A DNA stretch of 8,947 nucleotides from Firmicutes bacterium CAG:124 (GTDB taxonomy: Bacteria > Bacillota > Clostridia > Oscillospirales > Oscillospiraceae), in contig HF990566.1 in the NCBI GenBank assembly GCA_000432135.1, forward strand, positions 47,635 to 56,581. Reading direction: 5' to 3'. The translations under genes were made by a program, and so were the position numbers. Positions 5,774 to 8,947 of this stretch are shown piece by piece (the first letter of the stretch is position 1; each line of letters starts with the position of its first letter). The notes under the pieces were generated by a model that was not told the DNA's origin, made no database searches, and saw only the letters and a list, made by a program, of their open reading frames with translations.

Positions 5774-7225
5774 ATGAAGCTCAAAGAACTGCTGCACGGC
5801 CTTGACGTGCTGGAACTGCACGCGGACGAAGCACTGGATATTACCGGCGTTCAGTATGACTCCCGGCAGGTAACGCCCGGAGCACTGTTTGTCGCGATCT
5901 CCGGCTTCCAGACCGACGGCCACAAATATATTCCCAAGGCCATGGAAAACGGCGCGGTCTGCGTCGTCTGCGAAAAAAAGCCGGAAACAGACATTCCGTA
6001 TGTACTGGTTTCCAATGCCCGCTCGGCGCTTGCCGCGCTCGGCGCAAACTGGTTCGGCCATCCGGCGGACGCTATGTGCGTCGTCGGAATCACCGGCACG
6101 AACGGCAAAACGACCAGCACGTATCTGCTGAAGCACGTGCTTGAAAAAACGCTCGGCGCAAAGGTCGGCCTCATCGGCACGATCCAGAACATGATCGGCG
6201 ATGAGATCCTGCACACTGAGCGAACCACGCCGGAATCCTTCGAGCTGCAGAAGCTCTTTGCCGATATGCGCGATGCGGGCTGCACGCACGTCATTATGGA
6301 GGTCTCGTCCCACGCGCTGGTGCTCCACCGCGCCGACCAGATCCGTTTTAGCGCAGCTGTCTTTACAAATCTGACAGAGGACCATCTCGATTTCCATCAA
6401 ACGATGGATGCATACTGCGACGCGAAGGCCATGCTCTTCCGCCGCTGCGAAACGGGCGCGGTCAATGTCGACGATGCCTACGCGAAGCGCATCATGGAGC
6501 AGGCGGACTGCCGCCTTCTGACCTATTCCGCGCAGGGAAACCCCGCCTCGCTCATGGCGGAGCATATCGGCCTGTTCTCCGACCGCGTGGAGTTTGACGC
6601 GGTCTATCAGGACGAGCGGGCTGCCGTCACGCTCGGCATTCCCGGCATTTTCAGCGTCTATAACGCGCTCGGTGTCATCGCCGCTGCGCTGGCACTGCAC
6701 ATTCCGCTTGCTGAAATTGCGGACGCCCTGCGCACCGCGCAGAGCGTCAAGGGCAGGGTAGAGGTCGTCCCCACGCCGGGCAAGGACTATACTGTCCTCA
6801 TCGACTATTCCCATACGCCCGACAGCCTTGAAAATATTCTGAGGGCTGTGCGCGGCTTCTGCACGGGCCGCATCATCGCCGTCTTCGGCTGCGGCGGCGA
6901 CCGCGACCCTTTCAAGCGTCCCGTCATGGGCAAAATCGCGGCAGAGCTGTCTGACCTCGCCATCGTCACCTCAGACAATCCCCGCACCGAAGATCCCTAT
7001 AAGATCCTCCGGCAGATCCTTGCCGGGATGCAGGATACCGAAACGCCCTACGAGGTCATTGAGAGCCGCGTTTCGGCCATTGGCCGGGCGATGGAGCTGG
7101 CGCAGAAGGACGATGTGATCGTCCTGTGCGGCAAGGGCCACGAGACGTATCAGGAAGTCGGCCACGAAAAGCACCATCTGGACGAGCGTGAGGTCGTCGC
7201 GTCGTATTTGGAGGCAAACGCATGA
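5774..7225 (+). CDS. murE: UDP-MurNAc-L-Ala-D-Glu:meso-diaminopimelate ligase MurE
   Basis: MurE adds the third residue of the peptidoglycan stem peptide to UDP-MurNAc-L-Ala-D-Glu, using ATP, in the cytoplasm. The 483-residue length is typical. Residues in order: the UDP-binding N-terminal domain with YDSRQV and GALFVAISG; the ATP loop GITGTNGKTT (105-114); MEVSSHAL and the DHLDFH stretch of the central domain; Lys218 in YCDAKAMLF, at the position of the carbamylated lysine; and the C-terminal domain with GCGGDRD. The signature DNPR at 401-404 marks specificity for meso-DAP rather than L-lysine. AAGGAGG (5762-5768) overlaps the preceding stop and lies five bases before the ATG, which is ten bases after the PBP stop codon. 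The promoter predicted inside the PBP gene may give it independent expression. The stop overlaps the murF start by four bases (ATGA). Confidence 0.97.
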   Translation: MKLKELLHGLDVLELHADEALDITGVQYDSRQVTPGALFVAISGFQTDGHKYIPKAMENGAVCVVCEKKPETDIPYVLVSNARSALAALGANWFGHPADAMCVVGITGTNGKTTSTYLLKHVLEKTLGAKVGLIGTIQNMIGDEILHTERTTPESFELQKLFADMRDAGCTHVIMEVSSHALVLHRADQIRFSAAVFTNLTEDHLDFHQTMDAYCDAKAMLFRRCETGAVNVDDAYAKRIMEQADCRLLTYSAQGNPASLMAEHIGLFSDRVEFDAVYQDERAAVTLGIPGIFSVYNALGVIAAALALHIPLAEIADALRTAQSVKGRVEVVPTPGKDYTVLIDYSHTPDSLENILRAVRGFCTGRIIAVFGCGGDRDPFKRPVMGKIAAELSDLAIVTSDNPRTEDPYKILRQILAGMQDTETPYEVIESRVSAIGRAMELAQKDDVIVLCGKGHETYQEVGHEKHHLDEREVVASYLEANA

Positions 7226-8604
7226 AGGAACTGACACTGAAGCAGGCAGCGGAGGACTGCCGGGGAACGCTCACGCCTGAACAGGCGGAGGGCATGATCA
7301 CCGGCGTCCAGATCGATTCGCGCAGAGTAAAGCCCGGCGACCTCTTCGTCGCCATCAAGGGTGAGAAGTCCGACGGCCATGACTTTATCGGCATGGCGGC
7401 CAGTCTTGGCGCAAGTGCCGCGCTTGTGCAAAGACCGGTCAAGGCGGCCATCCCGACCATTCTTGTACCCGATACCATCAAGGCCTACGGCGATCTTGCC
7501 GCAGCCCGCCGCGAACGGATGGGCGTGAACGTCATCGGCATTACCGGCAGCGTCGGCAAAACGACGACCAAGGAAATGACCGCCTGTATGCTGGAGCGTA
7601 CCTACCGCACCGCCCGCACCGAGGGCAACCACAACAACAACATCGGTCTGCCCATGACCATCCTCGATATGCCGGACGATACCGAAACGGCTGTTCTGGA
7701 GCTGGGCATGAACCACTTCGGAGAAATGGCCCGCCTGACTTCTATCGCAAAGCCCGATATCGCCGTTATCACCAACATCGGCACCATGCATATCGAACAT
7801 CTTGGCTCCCGTGAGGGCATCCTGCAGGCCAAGCTCGAAATTTTCCGGGGTGTGCCGGAAAATGGAGTCGGCGTGTTCAACGGCGACGAGCCGCTTCTTT
7901 GGAACGTGCGCGCCGACGGCGGACATAAAAAATATTATTACGGCATCGAGAACCACGCCTGCGACGTGCTTGCGACCGACATTCAGGAGCTTGACGACGG
8001 CATGCGCTTTGTCGTCAGCGGTTTCGGTCACCGTTTCGAGTTGTTCGTGCCGGTTCTGGGCCGCCATACGGTCTATAACACGCTGGCCGCCGTTACGGCA
8101 GCCCTGCTCCTGAAGGTCCCGCCTGAGACGATTCAGACGCAGATCTCCGGCTTTCACAACACCGGTATGCGCCAGAAGATCTACGAGCGCGACGGCTTTA
8201 CCATCATCGAGGACTGCTATAACGCAGGCCCGGAATCGACGGAGGCCGCGCTTGAGATCCTTGCGGGCTTCCGTTCGCGCACGAATGGCCGCTGTATCGC
8301 GGTGCTGGGCGATATGCTGGAGCTTGGCAACCGCTCCGCCGCGGAGCATTACCGCATTGGACGCATTGCCGCCACGAAGGCCGACGTGCTCTACACCTAC
8401 GGCGTCAACGCCGAGCGCATGGTTTCCGGTGCGATCACCGGCGGCATGAAGCAGAAGCTGATCGAGCATTTTGACACGCATGAGGATCTGGCGCATATGC
8501 TCAAAATGCGTGCCCGTCCCGGCGATGTGATTTTGTTCAAGGGCAGCCGCGGTATGCGGATGGAAAAGGCCCTTGCGCTGTTTTTCAAGGAAGAAGAGGA
8601 ATAA
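7222..8604 (+). CDS. murF: UDP-MurNAc-tripeptide:D-alanyl-D-alanine ligase MurF
   Basis: MurF adds the D-Ala-D-Ala dipeptide to UDP-MurNAc-tripeptide to finish the pentapeptide precursor. The 460-residue protein has the three Mur ligase domains: an N-terminal substrate domain (ITGVQIDSRRVKPGDLFVAI), the ATP loop GITGSVGKTT (106-115), the EGNHNNNIGLP segment typical of MurF (usually GNxNNxIGxP), ELGMNHFGEM, NIGTMHIEHLGS with the following AKLEIF lysine, and the MurF-diagnostic DCYNAGPES segment in the C-terminal domain. The ATG overlaps the murE stop by four bases and is preceded at seven bases by GGAGG (7210-7214), so the two are probably translationally coupled. Its N-terminal domain is clearly similar to that of the adjacent MurE, as expected for paralogous Mur ligases. 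Confidence 0.97.
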   Translation: MKELTLKQAAEDCRGTLTPEQAEGMITGVQIDSRRVKPGDLFVAIKGEKSDGHDFIGMAASLGASAALVQRPVKAAIPTILVPDTIKAYGDLAAARRERMGVNVIGITGSVGKTTTKEMTACMLERTYRTARTEGNHNNNIGLPMTILDMPDDTETAVLELGMNHFGEMARLTSIAKPDIAVITNIGTMHIEHLGSREGILQAKLEIFRGVPENGVGVFNGDEPLLWNVRADGGHKKYYYGIENHACDVLATDIQELDDGMRFVVSGFGHRFELFVPVLGRHTVYNTLAAVTAALLLKVPPETIQTQISGFHNTGMRQKIYERDGFTIIEDCYNAGPESTEAALEILAGFRSRTNGRCIAVLGDMLELGNRSAAEHYRIGRIAATKADVLYTYGVNAERMVSGAITGGMKQKLIEHFDTHEDLAHMLKMRARPGDVILFKGSRGMRMEKALALFFKEEEE

Positions 8605-8627
8605 AGAGAGTCTCGGAGGAATCCTGT

Positions 8628-8947
8628 ATGGATGCAATGTTTTTTATCGTTCTGGGCGCGACGCTCGCTTCGTTTTTACTGACGCTGCTGTTTGGCCGCT
8701 TCGTTATTCCCATGCTCCGTGCGCTGCACGCGGGCCAGTCCATCCGCGAGGTCGGCCCGCAGTGGCACAACACCAAGGCCGGTACGCCGACCATGGGCGG
8801 CATCATGTTCATTGCCGCGATCATCCTCTGCACAGTCGGCTTCGGCTGGAAGAGCATGACGGAGAATCACGACTATACGCACCTGTATGTGCTGGCCCTC
8901 GCCCTCTGCTATGGGCTTGTCGGTTTTGCCGATGATTTCGTCAAGGT
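8628..8947 (+). CDS. mraY: Phospho-MurNAc-pentapeptide-transferase MraY, N-terminal part (3' truncated)
   Basis: MraY is the integral membrane enzyme that moves phospho-MurNAc-pentapeptide from UDP to undecaprenyl phosphate, forming lipid I. Only the first 106 codons are present; the frame is open through the right edge. The visible part has a first hydrophobic helix (MFFIVLGATLASFLLTLLFG), the conserved cytoplasmic loop IREVGPQWHNTKAGTPTMGG, a second helix (IMFIAAIILCTVGFG), and a third helix running into GFADDFVKV, which carries the paired catalytic-site aspartates of the family. The ATG lies eight bases after CGGAGGA (8614-8620) and 23 bases after the murF stop. An ATG three codons later is possible but less well placed. 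Its place after murF is standard for the dcw cluster. Confidence 0.95.
   Translation, partial: MDAMFFIVLGATLASFLLTLLFGRFVIPMLRALHAGQSIREVGPQWHNTKAGTPTMGGIMFIAAIILCTVGFGWKSMTENHDYTHLYVLALALCYGLVGFADDFVK

Noticed and set aside
3955..5784. A 609-codon open frame on the minus strand, antisense to the PBP gene; similar long minus-strand frames at 7150-8637 and 5726-6814
   Set aside because: They lie opposite genes with clear family motifs and span unrelated gene ends. Their composition fits a mirror of GC-rich codon bias, and no family motif is visible.
5835..7640. Similar N-terminal halves of murE and murF, looking like a tandem duplication
   Set aside because: Explained by known paralogy of the Mur ligases; no evidence of a recent duplication or gene conversion at the DNA level.
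8471..8499. TTGACA with CATATG 17 bases downstream, before mraY
   Set aside because: The -35 is perfect but the -10 matches only 3 of 6 positions, and the codons there are not unusual. It is probably chance.
8573..8935. A + strand frame of 120 codons at the right end
   Set aside because: It overlaps the end of murF and lies in a different frame from mraY, which starts at 8628 with a good ribosome binding site and clear family motifs.

Overview
The window is an ordinary but well-preserved dcw (division and cell wall) cluster from a Gram-positive, GC-rich member of the Firmicutes, most likely a clostridial gut lineage such as the Oscillospiraceae/Ruminococcaceae. The organism call is an inference. 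It rests on the gene order mraZ-rsmH-ftsL-pbp-murE-murF-mraY, a PASTA-bearing class B penicillin-binding protein, strong AGGAGG-type ribosome binding sites, and a MurE with the meso-diaminopimelate signature DNPR. All genes lie on the + strand and coding density is high. No RNA genes, mobile elements or CRISPR arrays were seen, and no non-coding stretch exceeds 176 bases.

Layout. Positions 1-1145 hold the 3' part of a ClpC-type AAA+ unfoldase gene (its 5' end lies outside the window). Positions 1146-1321 form the control region between it and the cluster: a very strong intrinsic terminator for clp, then a sigma-A-type promoter (TTGCAA-N17-TATTAT), then three helically phased AAGTGGAGC direct repeats that look like the MraZ operator, the last abutting the mraZ ribosome binding site. 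Next come mraZ (1322-1738), rsmH (1738-2670, one-base overlap with mraZ) and an FtsL-like bitopic protein (2693-3259). A 95-base gap carries an intrinsic-terminator-like hairpin. The division/sporulation-type transpeptidase follows (3355-5763), then murE (5774-7225), murF (7222-8604, four-base overlap) and the first 106 codons of mraY (8628 to the right edge).

How the genes work together. MraZ is the cluster's own transcription regulator. RsmH methylates 16S rRNA. The FtsL-like protein and the PASTA transpeptidase belong to the septal peptidoglycan synthase complex. MurE and MurF add meso-DAP and D-Ala-D-Ala to the UDP-MurNAc peptide in the cytoplasm, and MraY transfers the finished UDP-MurNAc-pentapeptide to undecaprenyl phosphate to form lipid I.

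I see no undescribed system here. The points worth checking are regulatory: the phased MraZ boxes inside the predicted leader, a terminator placed directly in front of the transpeptidase gene with no room for a promoter after it, and a near-consensus promoter (TTGACA-N18-TAGAAT) embedded in the last codons of that gene. Together the last two suggest that the cluster is split into separately tuned units. The transpeptidase also combines a SpoVD-like pair of active-site cysteines with two PASTA domains, and the upstream Clp protein has diverged at a normally conserved position.
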